Shown here: positions 53,934-63,662 of the stretch, in pieces
Layout: each line of letters starts with the position of its first letter
Numbering within the stretch: the stretch's first letter is position 1
Assembly (NCBI RefSeq): GCF_001050275.1
Contig: NZ_BBYA01000002.1
Location: 1 to 64,000, forward strand
DNA length: 64,000 nucleotides
From: Leptolinea tardivitalis
GTDB taxonomy: Bacteria; Chloroflexota; Anaerolineae; Anaerolineales; Anaerolineaceae
Direction of reading: 5' to 3'
Position numbers and translations under genes: made by a program
Notes under the pieces: model-generated
Databases searched by the model: none
Seen by the model: the letters and a program-made list of their open reading frames with translations, nothing else
What the model was told of the DNA's origin: nothing

Positions 53934-54181
53934 ATATCTTGTACCGCTGTCAGTGTTATTCGTGTCAGAACAAATACTCAAAAAGCATAAGTGTTTTCGA
54001 AAGCCTCGGGTTCTTTTAATCAACGAGTTTGTTTTCAAACGAGGTGACATTACTCTATTGGTCACATTCTCTTATATGGCATCGGTTTTTCAACCAATTC
54101 ATTGACAATTCTTGAAAAGAATTGCCCAAGTATCAGTTTCTTTTTTTGTTTCATGTGTTCCAAAGACGCCCCTACGGTTAA
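53934..54181. other. Intergenic region without a recognisable gene
   Basis: The region is AT-rich. The only structure I see is an 8-bp perfect inverted repeat, CAATTCTT-GAA-AAGAATTG (54106-54124), which lacks a T-run on either strand. A 63-codon open frame (53914-54105) overlaps the hairpin, lacks a ribosome site and looks non-coding. Confidence 0.55.
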
Positions 54182-57160
54182 TTACCAAATTTCTGTGAAA
54201 TCCAACTCGCTGTAACTTACTGTGCTGTTTCGCCCGCGTTTTTTTGCCGAATAAAGGGCTCGATCTGCACATTCAAACAATTGATGGATTGTGTTCATGT
54301 TTTTATCAAAACTGGCGACTCCAATGGAAGCGGATAATGGGATCGATTGTTCATCGAAAACCATAATTGCCGTTTCTATTGTTTTACGCAAACGTTCAGC
54401 CGCCTCACGAGCATGGTCTTGAGGGGTATCTGGCAGAATGATGGCAAATTCATCTCCGCCGAAACGGGTGATCAGGTCAATTTGACGGAAGGTTTTTTTG
54501 CAGCAATTAGCAACTTTCTTGATAACGTCATCCCCAGCCGTGTGACCGTATGTATCATTGATATTTTTCAGGTAGTCTACATCTACCAGCAGCATGGATA
54601 GGGGAGCGCTGGTACGTATGGAACGGTGTATTTCACGTTGGCCTAATTCTTCAAAACCTCGCCGGTTATATAATCCCGTCAAAATGTCTGTAATGGCGAT
54701 TTGCTGAAGCTCAGTATGCAATTGAGCATTTTGAATGGCTGCTGTGACAGTATCTGCAAAACTGACCAGTACATTTACATCATCTTCGGTAAATGAGAAG
54801 GCCTTCGCCGCACAGAGTTCAAGCACACCATAAACTTTTTCATGTTGCATCAATGGAGCCGTTATCCAACATTTTTGATCGGCAAGTGCCTGCTTTTTTG
54901 GAGAGAAGCTGATAGATTTCTCTTGCGTAATATCTTGAAAGAGGAGTGCTTTCTTTTCCGTTGCAGTTTTACCAGCCATTCCTTCATATGCGCCAATCTG
55001 AATGGTAAATACAGCTGGATCAGAAAAACCATACTGAGCCCTGACATGGAAGATGTGTTTTTGTTCGTCAAAAAGGAACAACAAACCTTTTTCAGCAGTA
55101 GGAATGGCGTTGGTGGCTGTTTCAATTATGCGTTCAAAGACTTCCTGTAGATTTAGCGTAGATGTCAATGTTGAAGCAGCCACCCGTAAATTCTCGGCTT
55201 CTTTTGCCCGATCATTGGCAAAAGCAATTGACATATTTTTTGATACAGCCAGGGCGACCTGATCAATGATCTGTTCGTAAAAATCCACCTCTTTTTTCTC
55301 AAAAGATCTGGGATTGAAATAGCCCAATACAGCCGATCCCAGATAAATACCATCGGCCATTAAGGGATGAAGGATGAATGCCTTAAAAGGATTATGGCGT
55401 TCGGCATTCTTTAGCGATTGATGTCGAGAGTCATCAGTAACTACAGCTTCTGAAAAATGGGCGAGCTTAGTGCTGAATTCAGGATCATTGGTGAGGTTTT
55501 GCAGAAGCTCGTTAGTTTTTTGATCTGCGGCTAATGCCAGTCCGTTCATGATTCTGCGCAAAGTTGGATGCGAGAAACTGATGATGATTCCATCTGGCAA
55601 AAGTGTCTCAAACAGTATTTTGATCTGTTCTGTGAGCATATCTTTCAAATCAGTCGTTTTCAGGGAGATCTGAGTCAGCTCGTTTATTAATGTCATCTGG
55701 AATTCACGTTTTTGAAGGCTTTCAATCAGAAGAGCATTTTCCAACGCCAGGGCTGCCCGTTTTGCATATGTATAGATAATTTTTCGAGCCTGTTCATCAA
55801 ATCCATTAATTTCCGGACTTTCAAGATTCAGGACTCCGATGGCAGTATTGTTTATTACAAATGGAATATCATATTCAGATCTGGTGAGATGTGAATCAGG
55901 AAGATAATGTATGTCTTTGGAGGTATCTTCAATATAAATTGCTTTTTGTGATTTGATCGCTTCCATTGTCAGGCTGTGACCATCTACATCGTCCAATGGA
56001 TGTGTCTGTTCAGATGGATACCCGGCCTGGGCAATTTGCTCCAGTTTGCCTGTGGTTTCATTAATCAACAGGATAGCAACATGGGCTGTTGAGAAATCCT
56101 GGTGAACAGTCTGGGTAATCTGATTGGCGAGGGACGAAATATCACTGGTGGTACTAAGCAGGGCAGTTGCGGCTTTAAAGAGTGCTGAAGTTTCTCTGGC
56201 TTTTTGATCAAGAGCTTCATACAGATTCGCGTTATTAATAGCTGTTGCAGCCAGGTCGGCAAAAGCCTGCAATCTGATGGCATCTTTTTCGCAGAAAAAG
56301 TTGGGGGAGCCACTATCAAGGTTAATTACACCTATGACTTTCCCTTTGGAACGCATTGGTGCACCAACATACGAGAGGATCCAATTGAATTCTGGTGCGG
56401 TCTTCCAATCTGGGAATAAGCGGGTATCTGGAATCACCAGTGGCAAGCCATTTTGCGTCATACGGCACAGAGATGGCATATCACATATTCTGGAAGATAT
56501 ATTCATGGTGAAATCATGCAATTCTTTTGTTTTGTACCCGCGGGCACGAACCACTTGAACAAATTCACCATTAATCAACATAATATTGGCCGAATCATGG
56601 GGAACGACTTTACCAACCAATTCCAGAATTTTTTCCAGCACATCATCCAGATGCAAAGAACTGCTTAACAGGGCAGACGAACTGATTAACGCATCGGCCA
56701 GTGTGCGTTCTTCGTCTTCCGCCTGAAGCAAATTTGATTGTTCGGGAATATGACGGTTGATGATCAGGCAGCCGGTTGTGGAGCTTGCTTTCAGAGAAGG
56801 TTGATAGACATCGATTTCTTGATAGAAAGAAGATCCGGTTTTCCGAATTCCCCGAATAGGAAGATTGGAAACATGACGGGCTTCATCTGATTCCAGGTCA
56901 TGTTGAGAAATTTTCGGTAAATCATCGGGATGGATGATCATTTCGCGGGTGATATCGCCGCCAGAAAATTCCTCTACTGAGTAACCGTACATTTCGGCCG
57001 CGGCTGAGTTGGCAAAAATCACCCTGCCTTCTTCAGAAAACCAGACCACACCTATTGGTAATATCCCAAGCAGTTTCATCAGCAGGTGGGTTTCTTCCTG
57101 ATCGAAAAGACGGTCAACAGTTTCCTGAAGATCGTTTTTCTTGCTGTTATCAGAATCCAT
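54182..57160 (-). CDS. Diguanylate cyclase with PAS and four GAF domains
   Basis: A 992-residue cytoplasmic signalling enzyme that makes cyclic di-GMP from GTP. Order: PAS (~25-145, GVVWFSEEGRVIFANSAAAE), GAF domains at ~160-330, ~335-495, ~505-655 and ~665-825, then GGDEF (~825-985). The active site is RFGGDEFAIILP, and the product-inhibition I-site RQID lies five residues before it, so feedback control is likely. No membrane helices. The nearest candidate effector is the PilZ protein at 39012-39350. Confidence 0.93.
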   Translation of the reverse strand: MDSDNSKKNDLQETVDRLFDQEETHLLMKLLGILPIGVVWFSEEGRVIFANSAAAEMYGYSVEEFSGGDITREMIIHPDDLPKISQHDLESDEARHVSNLPIRGIRKTGSSFYQEIDVYQPSLKASSTTGCLIINRHIPEQSNLLQAEDEERTLADALISSSALLSSSLHLDDVLEKILELVGKVVPHDSANIMLINGEFVQVVRARGYKTKELHDFTMNISSRICDMPSLCRMTQNGLPLVIPDTRLFPDWKTAPEFNWILSYVGAPMRSKGKVIGVINLDSGSPNFFCEKDAIRLQAFADLAATAINNANLYEALDQKARETSALFKAATALLSTTSDISSLANQITQTVHQDFSTAHVAILLINETTGKLEQIAQAGYPSEQTHPLDDVDGHSLTMEAIKSQKAIYIEDTSKDIHYLPDSHLTRSEYDIPFVINNTAIGVLNLESPEINGFDEQARKIIYTYAKRAALALENALLIESLQKREFQMTLINELTQISLKTTDLKDMLTEQIKILFETLLPDGIIISFSHPTLRRIMNGLALAADQKTNELLQNLTNDPEFSTKLAHFSEAVVTDDSRHQSLKNAERHNPFKAFILHPLMADGIYLGSAVLGYFNPRSFEKKEVDFYEQIIDQVALAVSKNMSIAFANDRAKEAENLRVAASTLTSTLNLQEVFERIIETATNAIPTAEKGLLFLFDEQKHIFHVRAQYGFSDPAVFTIQIGAYEGMAGKTATEKKALLFQDITQEKSISFSPKKQALADQKCWITAPLMQHEKVYGVLELCAAKAFSFTEDDVNVLVSFADTVTAAIQNAQLHTELQQIAITDILTGLYNRRGFEELGQREIHRSIRTSAPLSMLLVDVDYLKNINDTYGHTAGDDVIKKVANCCKKTFRQIDLITRFGGDEFAIILPDTPQDHAREAAERLRKTIETAIMVFDEQSIPLSASIGVASFDKNMNTIHQLFECADRALYSAKKRGRNSTVSYSELDFTEIW

Positions 57161-57317
57161 TTACCCTGGCACTCTCTCTTCGTCCGAAAAGATGTTTCTG
57201 TTATTTTGCTATGTACTCCGCATTTCTACTATCGAGTATAGAGTATTTTTTGATAATTTACATCTGAATACAACGCTATAAGGTGGATTAATATCCATCA
57301 GAATAAATTTGAATAGT

Positions 57318-58241
57318 CTATCCTCCGACCTGACAGTCAATTCCATGTTGAGTATACATTGTATGAATCTTTTCCAACCGGTAAAGCAAATCAGCCTGTT
57401 TACCAAACAAAGGATTGGTTTCAAGTGGATAACTTCGGCCAAGACGCCGATATTTTTCACGGCCGAATTGATGGTAAGGCATCAGATGAATCTGATTAAT
57501 CCCATTATCGGTGGCAATTTTCATGATGGCGAGAATATTTTCGTCATCATCATTCAATCCGGGGATCACAGGAAAGCGTATAACCACAGTTGCAGAGTTC
57601 TGGCAAAGCTTTACCAGATTTTCCAAAATCAGCGTATTGGGAACACCGGTCAATTGGTTGTGTTTTTCCGGATTTGTATGCTTGATATCAAAAAGAAAAA
57701 GGTCCGTGACAGGAAGGAATGCTTCGATAGTATCCCAGGGTGCATACCCGGTAGTTTCCATCGCTGTATGGATATTCCGATTGTAAAATGACTGCAATAA
57801 ATCCAGGGAGAAATCGGGCTGATATAACGGTTCTCCGCCTGATAGAGTGATTCCGCCACCTGAACGCCGATAGGTATCCGCATCTTTCAGGCACTGCGCC
57901 AATACATCTGACGTTTCCATCCATGTGCCAGATATGCGCAGAGCCCTTGAAGGGCAGGCCTGTATGCAGGCTTCACAGAGCGTACATAATGAACGATCAA
58001 TTTTTTCCAGCGGGTCTATCTGCACATTTAGATTGATTGCCGTTGACGGGCAGACAGAAATACACGTACCACATTGCTGACAAAGGGAAGATCGGAATTC
58101 AAGTTCTTGTTCAGGATTCTGAGATTCGGGATTGCAACACCATGGACAATCCAGGGGACATCCTTTGAGAAATACAACCGTACGTATGCCGGGGCCGTCA
58201 TGAATGGAATACCGTTGCAGGTCAAAAACCAGACCTTTCAA
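57318..58241 (-). CDS. Glycyl-radical enzyme activase
   Basis: A 307-residue radical SAM enzyme that installs the glycyl radical in its partner. The motif CPLDCPWC (CxxxCxxC) is near residue 30. An inserted ferredoxin-like domain with two four-Cys clusters follows (CQQCGTCISVC, CTLCEACIQAC), as in activases of the HpdA/CutD/GlpH type and unlike PflA. Its start overlaps the glycyl radical enzyme stop by four bases, which fixes the partner. Confidence 0.93.
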   Translation of the reverse strand: MKGLVFDLQRYSIHDGPGIRTVVFLKGCPLDCPWCCNPESQNPEQELEFRSSLCQQCGTCISVCPSTAINLNVQIDPLEKIDRSLCTLCEACIQACPSRALRISGTWMETSDVLAQCLKDADTYRRSGGGITLSGGEPLYQPDFSLDLLQSFYNRNIHTAMETTGYAPWDTIEAFLPVTDLFLFDIKHTNPEKHNQLTGVPNTLILENLVKLCQNSATVVIRFPVIPGLNDDDENILAIMKIATDNGINQIHLMPYHQFGREKYRRLGRSYPLETNPLFGKQADLLYRLEKIHTMYTQHGIDCQVGG

Positions 58242-60757
58242 AAAGCCATCTCCGCACGCGCTATGATGGAATCTTGAACATCTTTTCCCAGTTCAACAAA
58301 TACTGCACTATATCCACCTACTCTGACAATAAGGTCACGGTATTCTGCCGGATTGGATTGAGCCTGGTGTAATTCATCAGAGCTGACTATTGTGTATTGA
58401 ACTTCTACTCCTCCATCATCCATAAAGGATCGCACAAGATCCGCCCATTTGGATAGATCGCGCGGACTGCTGACAGCCGTGGCATTGAAACGTTGATTGA
58501 AGGTCACACCGTTGGGGGTGCGAAGACCATCTATGGCGCGGGCATTCGAACGGTGGGTGGCCGTAGGACCGAAATTGGGGGCAAAGGATGACGGGCTGGT
58601 AGCATCTGCCAGGCGTTCTCCATTCTTGCGTCCGTCGGGTGTGGCGCCCAGCCATTTTCCCAGTGGGATATAGTTGGCCATACTGATCAGACCCACAACA
58701 AACCGTCCCCCGCGGGGTGTAGAATGGCTTTCAAAAGCATCTGCCACCATATTGAAGTATCTGCGTGTCCAGGTATCAGCATAAGGATCATCGCATCCAT
58801 ATTTAGGGGCTTGAATGCACATCTGGCGTAGATGTTCATAACCGACCCAATCCGCTTTTAAAGCTGAAAGAAGTTCATCCCAGGTGGTTGCCTGTGTCTG
58901 GTAGAGCAGAGTGTCAATAGCAGAAAGGCAATCTCCAGCGTTGGCGAGACCCACCGCCAGACAGCCGGTCCAATCATAATGACAGCCGCCGGCATTGATA
59001 TCGATGCCTGTTTTCCGAGTACCAGGATGGAGCAGATTGTGAACGACACATGGATAGTTCTGTGTGAACACAAGGTCATAGACGTTGTTGACGATGGCAT
59101 TCATACGGACAAGGTGGTTGACTTGCTGCCGGACAGCATCCATAAAATCATTCATAGTAAGAAAATTTCGGGGATCCCCCGTGTGAGGCCCCACCTGGAT
59201 TCCGTTGAGAGGGTTGACACCATCATAGAAAGCCAGTTCAATCGGTTTTGGGAGGTTGATCCAGCCGGTATTGGTGCGCCCATTTGTATCTATGCCGGTC
59301 ATATTGGGATCCGTGATATTTTCCTGGCAGCCGACATCACCATAATGACGGGCATGATTAAGTTCCACATGGCACACCCCTGTCAGGGCAGGGATGATCG
59401 CATCATCATTCAAAAGAATCGGCTGCCCTCCGCCCAGGCGGATAACCTCAAGTGTGGCTTTCAAGAAAGAATCAGGAGTATTTCGGTGCAGGCGGACAGA
59501 GTGGTTGGGATCAATCAGATGAACATGCGCATAGGCTTCAAGAAGACGATATGACAGTTCATTTGTGCAGTCCTGACCGTTTTCATCTACTCCGCTGATA
59601 TTGATTTTGTCATTGTTTCCCCCGCCGCTGCTGCTGGCACTCAGATTGAACCCGCGAGATTCATTCCACTTGAGGTAAAACATCTCCAATTGGAATTGGG
59701 CTTCCTCAGGGTTTGTGCTTTTCTGGAAGAATGGAAGCATAAACTGGTCGAACCGGCCGGCTGAATGTGAGTCGGCACCTTCCCCAATACCGGTGGCGTT
59801 GCGGAGAAATAGGAAGGATTGCAGTGCTTCCTGCCAGGTGTCAGCTGGGTAAGCTGGAACTTTATGGGCAATCCGTGCCATTTCCAACAATTCGGCTTTT
59901 CTACCGGCATCAGTTTCACGGGCGGCCAGATCCTCTGCATATTCGGCATTTCGCCGGGCATAGGTGATGATGGCATCGGAGGCGATCAGCATGGCCCGGT
60001 ACTGACTGCGCCTGTCCATGTCTGTGATCGAGCCCGGATAGGATGCATCCAATTGGTCCAATTCTATCTGGATCTCCTGTTTGATTGCCAGGATACCTTT
60101 TCGCAGGAAAGTGACCTTATCCTGTATGGTGTGAGCCAGACCGTTTCCAATCAATGGGGAAGTCCGGTAACCCATGCCATACCGCAGAAAATGCCAGGCT
60201 TCCGGTTCGTTAGTTTTCAATTCATTGAAAAAGAAGGATTCGCGGCAAATACCTTTCCAGTAAGGGAGGATTTCTTTTGTGAATTCTTCCTGATCTGCCG
60301 GTGAAAATACATATCGTGTATCTGCGCCGGCCAGAGGATTAGACATCTGTCCATCCGGCTGATCACTCTCATCGGGGGAGAGAGGTAGAAAGAACGGGTT
60401 GAAATCCACACAATTTGGACCACTGGAGGAATTTCCCAGGAAAATCTGCCCGGGGAGCAGTCCGATGGATATTTCTTCCATGATTTTCTGGAAGGCCAGT
60501 GCACGCCGGATGGCCGGATGTTGACCGGCCGTCTGTCGGTAGGATTGTGTCACCAATTTTGCCTGTTGAAGTGACAATTTAAATTTGCCATCCTGCCAGC
60601 GTGGCAACATCAATTCGCGTAAAGACTGGACACGAACTTCAAATGCATTATCTGCTGATAGAAGCATTTTGTTGAAAAATTCACCGTGCCACGGAGAGTT
60701 TCTTCGTACCCACCAGGGGATTACAGAGTGGAAGGATTGTGTATTGGTCATCGTCAT
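58238..60757 (-). CDS. Glycyl radical enzyme of unknown substrate
   Basis: An 839-residue oxygen-sensitive enzyme of the pyruvate formate-lyase superfamily. The thiyl-radical Cys is in GDVGCQE (about residue 477; GCxE as in dehydratase-type members), GGCHYDWTGC matches the family GGxxYNxTG block, and the glycyl radical motif RVGGYSAVF is near residue 815. The GCQE motif points away from true PFL (which has adjacent CC) towards dehydratases, decarboxylases or lyases; the substrate cannot be decided. An ATG at 60751 with better ribosome-site spacing is an alternative start. Confidence 0.92.
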   Translation of the reverse strand: MTMTNTQSFHSVIPWWVRRNSPWHGEFFNKMLLSADNAFEVRVQSLRELMLPRWQDGKFKLSLQQAKLVTQSYRQTAGQHPAIRRALAFQKIMEEISIGLLPGQIFLGNSSSGPNCVDFNPFFLPLSPDESDQPDGQMSNPLAGADTRYVFSPADQEEFTKEILPYWKGICRESFFFNELKTNEPEAWHFLRYGMGYRTSPLIGNGLAHTIQDKVTFLRKGILAIKQEIQIELDQLDASYPGSITDMDRRSQYRAMLIASDAIITYARRNAEYAEDLAARETDAGRKAELLEMARIAHKVPAYPADTWQEALQSFLFLRNATGIGEGADSHSAGRFDQFMLPFFQKSTNPEEAQFQLEMFYLKWNESRGFNLSASSSGGGNNDKINISGVDENGQDCTNELSYRLLEAYAHVHLIDPNHSVRLHRNTPDSFLKATLEVIRLGGGQPILLNDDAIIPALTGVCHVELNHARHYGDVGCQENITDPNMTGIDTNGRTNTGWINLPKPIELAFYDGVNPLNGIQVGPHTGDPRNFLTMNDFMDAVRQQVNHLVRMNAIVNNVYDLVFTQNYPCVVHNLLHPGTRKTGIDINAGGCHYDWTGCLAVGLANAGDCLSAIDTLLYQTQATTWDELLSALKADWVGYEHLRQMCIQAPKYGCDDPYADTWTRRYFNMVADAFESHSTPRGGRFVVGLISMANYIPLGKWLGATPDGRKNGERLADATSPSSFAPNFGPTATHRSNARAIDGLRTPNGVTFNQRFNATAVSSPRDLSKWADLVRSFMDDGGVEVQYTIVSSDELHQAQSNPAEYRDLIVRVGGYSAVFVELGKDVQDSIIARAEMAF

Positions 60758-60816
60758 ACCTTCATTATCTACGAATAAGGAGGAATACGAATAATCATGA
60801 TCAAATGAACGCGTAA

Positions 60817-60844
60817 TTTACGTGGAAAAATATCTGACTATACT
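60817..60844 (+). promoter_or_regulatory. Possible promoter of Gfo/Idh/MocA gene
   Basis: TTTACG and TATACT with a 16-base spacer in the divergent region between the glycyl radical enzyme and the oxidoreductase. GGAGG follows, 13 bases before the start codon. Confidence 0.42.
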
Positions 60845-60879
60845 TATTCTATTACGGATGGCGGAGGAACTTTTTCACT

Positions 60880-61818
60880 ATGAAACTGGCTGTAATCGGT
60901 TTGGGCGGAATTGCAGAAAAAGGGTACCTTCCTGTGATCACCGGCATGGATACGCTCGAGTTATTCTTTCACAGCCGGCATATTGACCGTGTGGATGAAT
61001 TGCGAAAACGATATCGGGTGGCAGGAGGTTCAGATCATTTTGAGGATGTTTTACGCTGGAAACCTGATGCTGCGTTGGTATTAACCCCGACAGAAACCCA
61101 CTGTTCCATTGCCAATGAATTGATACAGCGGGGGATTGATGTATTTATGGAAAAACCTGTCTCTTATCATTCAGATGAAAATCAGTATCTGGCAGAAGAG
61201 GCTGATCGCTTGAATCGAATTTTAATGGTGGGATATAACCGCCGTTTCGCTCCCCTCACACTTCAGGCGAGAAAATTATGGAATAATCGCCATATCGGTA
61301 TGGGGGTAATGGTTAAACACCGTTCATCGAATATCTTTCATGGTTTGCCGACGCATATGAATGAGGAATTTGTGCATGTCATTGATACCATGCGGTTTCT
61401 GTGTGGTGATGGGCATGCCCTGTCAACCTGGCACCGCCTGGCCGGCGACGGTCTTCTTATAGAAGCGGTCAGTGTGATTCAACTGGAAACCGGGGGGCTT
61501 GTCACCTTGCAGACATGTCTGGAGGGCGGCCTCTGGCAGGAGAATTATGCCCTGCATGGAGATAAAGTGAGCCTCGAACTGGATATGTTCTCTGAATTAC
61601 GAGTGTTTGAAAATGGTGTTAAGAATTCCCTGCGGGAGCCTTATGATAGTTCGTGGAAAAGCAACCTGAAAGGGCGCGGTTTTGTGGATGAGATCGAGCA
61701 CTTTTTATCCTGTATCAAGACAAGAAAGCAACCTGTATGCAATGGATGGGAAGCCTTAAAAACTCAGCTACTGACAGAAGAGATAATCCAAAGGGATAGT
61801 GCTTTACCAATAAAATAG
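60880..61818 (+). CDS. Gfo/Idh/MocA family oxidoreductase
   Basis: A 312-residue NAD(P)-dependent dehydrogenase fold. The N-terminal Rossmann motif is VIGLGGIAEKGYLP; EKPVS and GYNRRFAPL are the conserved family segments, with His/Asp in FVHVIDTMRFLCGD. Members act on sugars and cyclitols. It is divergent from the glycyl radical enzyme gene, but a functional link is not shown. Confidence 0.88.
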   Translation: MKLAVIGLGGIAEKGYLPVITGMDTLELFFHSRHIDRVDELRKRYRVAGGSDHFEDVLRWKPDAALVLTPTETHCSIANELIQRGIDVFMEKPVSYHSDENQYLAEEADRLNRILMVGYNRRFAPLTLQARKLWNNRHIGMGVMVKHRSSNIFHGLPTHMNEEFVHVIDTMRFLCGDGHALSTWHRLAGDGLLIEAVSVIQLETGGLVTLQTCLEGGLWQENYALHGDKVSLELDMFSELRVFENGVKNSLREPYDSSWKSNLKGRGFVDEIEHFLSCIKTRKQPVCNGWEALKTQLLTEEIIQRDSALPIK

Positions 61819-61838
61819 CCAATGAATAAAGGCTGTCA

Positions 61839-63662
61839 TTAATTTGAGGTGGCTGCCTGACCAGATAGCGGATTGTAAGCCTCGGTCATCTGATTGCGGA
61901 ATTGACGGGTATACAGGTTATGGTATTTGCCGCCCTTCTTCAGCAATTCAGCATGGGTACCAATTTCGGCAATCGCTCCATTTTCAATCACCAGAATACG
62001 ATCTGCTTTTTTAATCGTGCTCAATCGGTGCGCAACAATGAAGCTGGTACGCCCGTTCATCATGATCTCCATACCTTTTTGGATCTGGGCTTCGGTAAGG
62101 GTATCTACTGAACTGGTGGCTTCATCCATCACAAAAATTTCCGGTTGAGCCAGGATGGCGCGTGCCAGACTGATCAATTGCTTTTGTCCAACAGACAGCA
62201 TATTGCCGCCTTCACCTACCGGTTCATCAAACCCTCTGGGGAATTTGGTAATGAAGTCTGCTGCACCAGCCATACGGGCCGCTGATTCAACTTCATCACG
62301 GGTGGCATTCAACCGGCCATACCGGATGTTTTCCGCAATTGTGCCTGAGAACAGATGGGGAGTCTGCAGGACAACACCGATGCGTGACTGGATGGCATAC
62401 AATGAATAATCGCGGTAGTCACAGCCCCCGATCTTGATGGAACCGGAGGTGGGTTCATAGAACCGGCAAAGTAAATTGACAATGGTTGTCTTGCCGCCGC
62501 CGGTCGGACCGACCAATGCGATGGTTTCCCCGCGTTTGACTGAAAGAGAAAAATCCTTCAATACCGGGCTGCCGTCATCATAACTGAACGAGACATGATC
62601 GAACTGGATATCACCGGTGAGCTTTCCCGGATCGAAAGCATTTTCTCTGTCTAAAATTTCGGGGATGGCGTCTACCAGGGAAAAAATCCGTTCTGCTGAT
62701 GCTATGGAAAGCTGGATTTCGGCATAGACACGGGCAAGATCCTGCACCGGCCACATCATAAAGGTGATGTAGGTTATGAATGCCTGAATGCCGCCAATTG
62801 TCATGGCTGAAGAGGTGAAATTTCCTCCTGTATACCAGACCACGGCACTGATAGCAATGGCGGAAACAATTTGAACTGTTGGTAGGAACAGAGCACTTAA
62901 CCAGGCCGCCCGATAACTGGCTTTATACATTTCTCCCGTTATATGGGAGAATTCCGCCAGATTTTCCGATTCACGTCCCAGTGATTTGACCACGCGAACA
63001 CCGGTGATGTTCTCGTTGAATGAACCAGTGATTTTTGAATTCAATTTACGAACAGTCCGGTAAGAATGCAAAATGCGCTTACGGAATTGGATGGCGATAT
63101 ATACCAGTATTGGAACCAGCACCAGTACGATTAATGCCAGCTGCCATTGGATAATGAACATGAAAACCAACGAAGTGGTGATATTCATCACCGCCCAGGT
63201 GGTATCCACCAGTCCCCAGGTGACCAGTTCGGCCACTCGATCGGAATCGGACGTCACACGAGACATAATCCAGCCGACCGGTGTCTTGCTGTAGTAGGAG
63301 AGCGAAAGGTCCTGCAGGTGGTTGAACATATTGCGGCGCAGGTCATACCGTACCCGTTCACCGAGTATCCCGGCCAGGTATATGAACAGGAACACCATTA
63401 CAGATTGAATAATGGTCAACCCACCATATAGATAGAAAATGCGCAGCAGGGCTGAAATATCTTTTCCGGCAATACCCACGTCAATAATTTGTTTACCCAG
63501 GTAGGTGAAAAAGGCATCCAACACCGATACCAGCATGATGGTCGTCAAAAAACCGACCACCCATTTCCAATGTGGTGCGGTTAACGCGAGTATCCGCCGG
63601 AAGGTTTTTCCGCTGAACCGGGTTTGAAAATCTTCTTCTTCGAATGTCTCAATTTCTGACAC
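61839..63662 (-). CDS. ABC exporter, membrane and ATPase domains fused
   Basis: A 607-residue half-transporter: six transmembrane helices (residues ~30-330), then an ABC ATPase (~360-595) with Walker A GPTGGGKTTI, signature MLSVGQKQLISLAR (LSVGQ for LSGGQ), Walker B IFVMDEATSSVD and switch His in VAHRLS. It overlaps the next gene upstream by 14 bases and pairs with it as a heterodimer of the LmrCD/TM287-288 type. Substrate unknown. Confidence 0.93.
   Translation of the reverse strand: MSEIETFEEEDFQTRFSGKTFRRILALTAPHWKWVVGFLTTIMLVSVLDAFFTYLGKQIIDVGIAGKDISALLRIFYLYGGLTIIQSVMVFLFIYLAGILGERVRYDLRRNMFNHLQDLSLSYYSKTPVGWIMSRVTSDSDRVAELVTWGLVDTTWAVMNITTSLVFMFIIQWQLALIVLVLVPILVYIAIQFRKRILHSYRTVRKLNSKITGSFNENITGVRVVKSLGRESENLAEFSHITGEMYKASYRAAWLSALFLPTVQIVSAIAISAVVWYTGGNFTSSAMTIGGIQAFITYITFMMWPVQDLARVYAEIQLSIASAERIFSLVDAIPEILDRENAFDPGKLTGDIQFDHVSFSYDDGSPVLKDFSLSVKRGETIALVGPTGGGKTTIVNLLCRFYEPTSGSIKIGGCDYRDYSLYAIQSRIGVVLQTPHLFSGTIAENIRYGRLNATRDEVESAARMAGAADFITKFPRGFDEPVGEGGNMLSVGQKQLISLARAILAQPEIFVMDEATSSVDTLTEAQIQKGMEIMMNGRTSFIVAHRLSTIKKADRILVIENGAIAEIGTHAELLKKGGKYHNLYTRQFRNQMTEAYNPLSGQAATSN

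Noticed and set aside
53914-54105. 63-codon open frame after the VWA gene
   Set aside because: It starts inside the inverted repeat, has no ribosome-binding site, and the product has no recognisable pattern.
53891-54181. Insertion sequence
   Set aside because: Only a palindrome resembling IS ends is present. No transposase, target duplication or second copy was seen.
46971-54181. Integration at the tRNA 3' end
   Set aside because: No repeat of the tRNA 3' end (CCCACTCTCGCC) was found downstream and no integrase is present.
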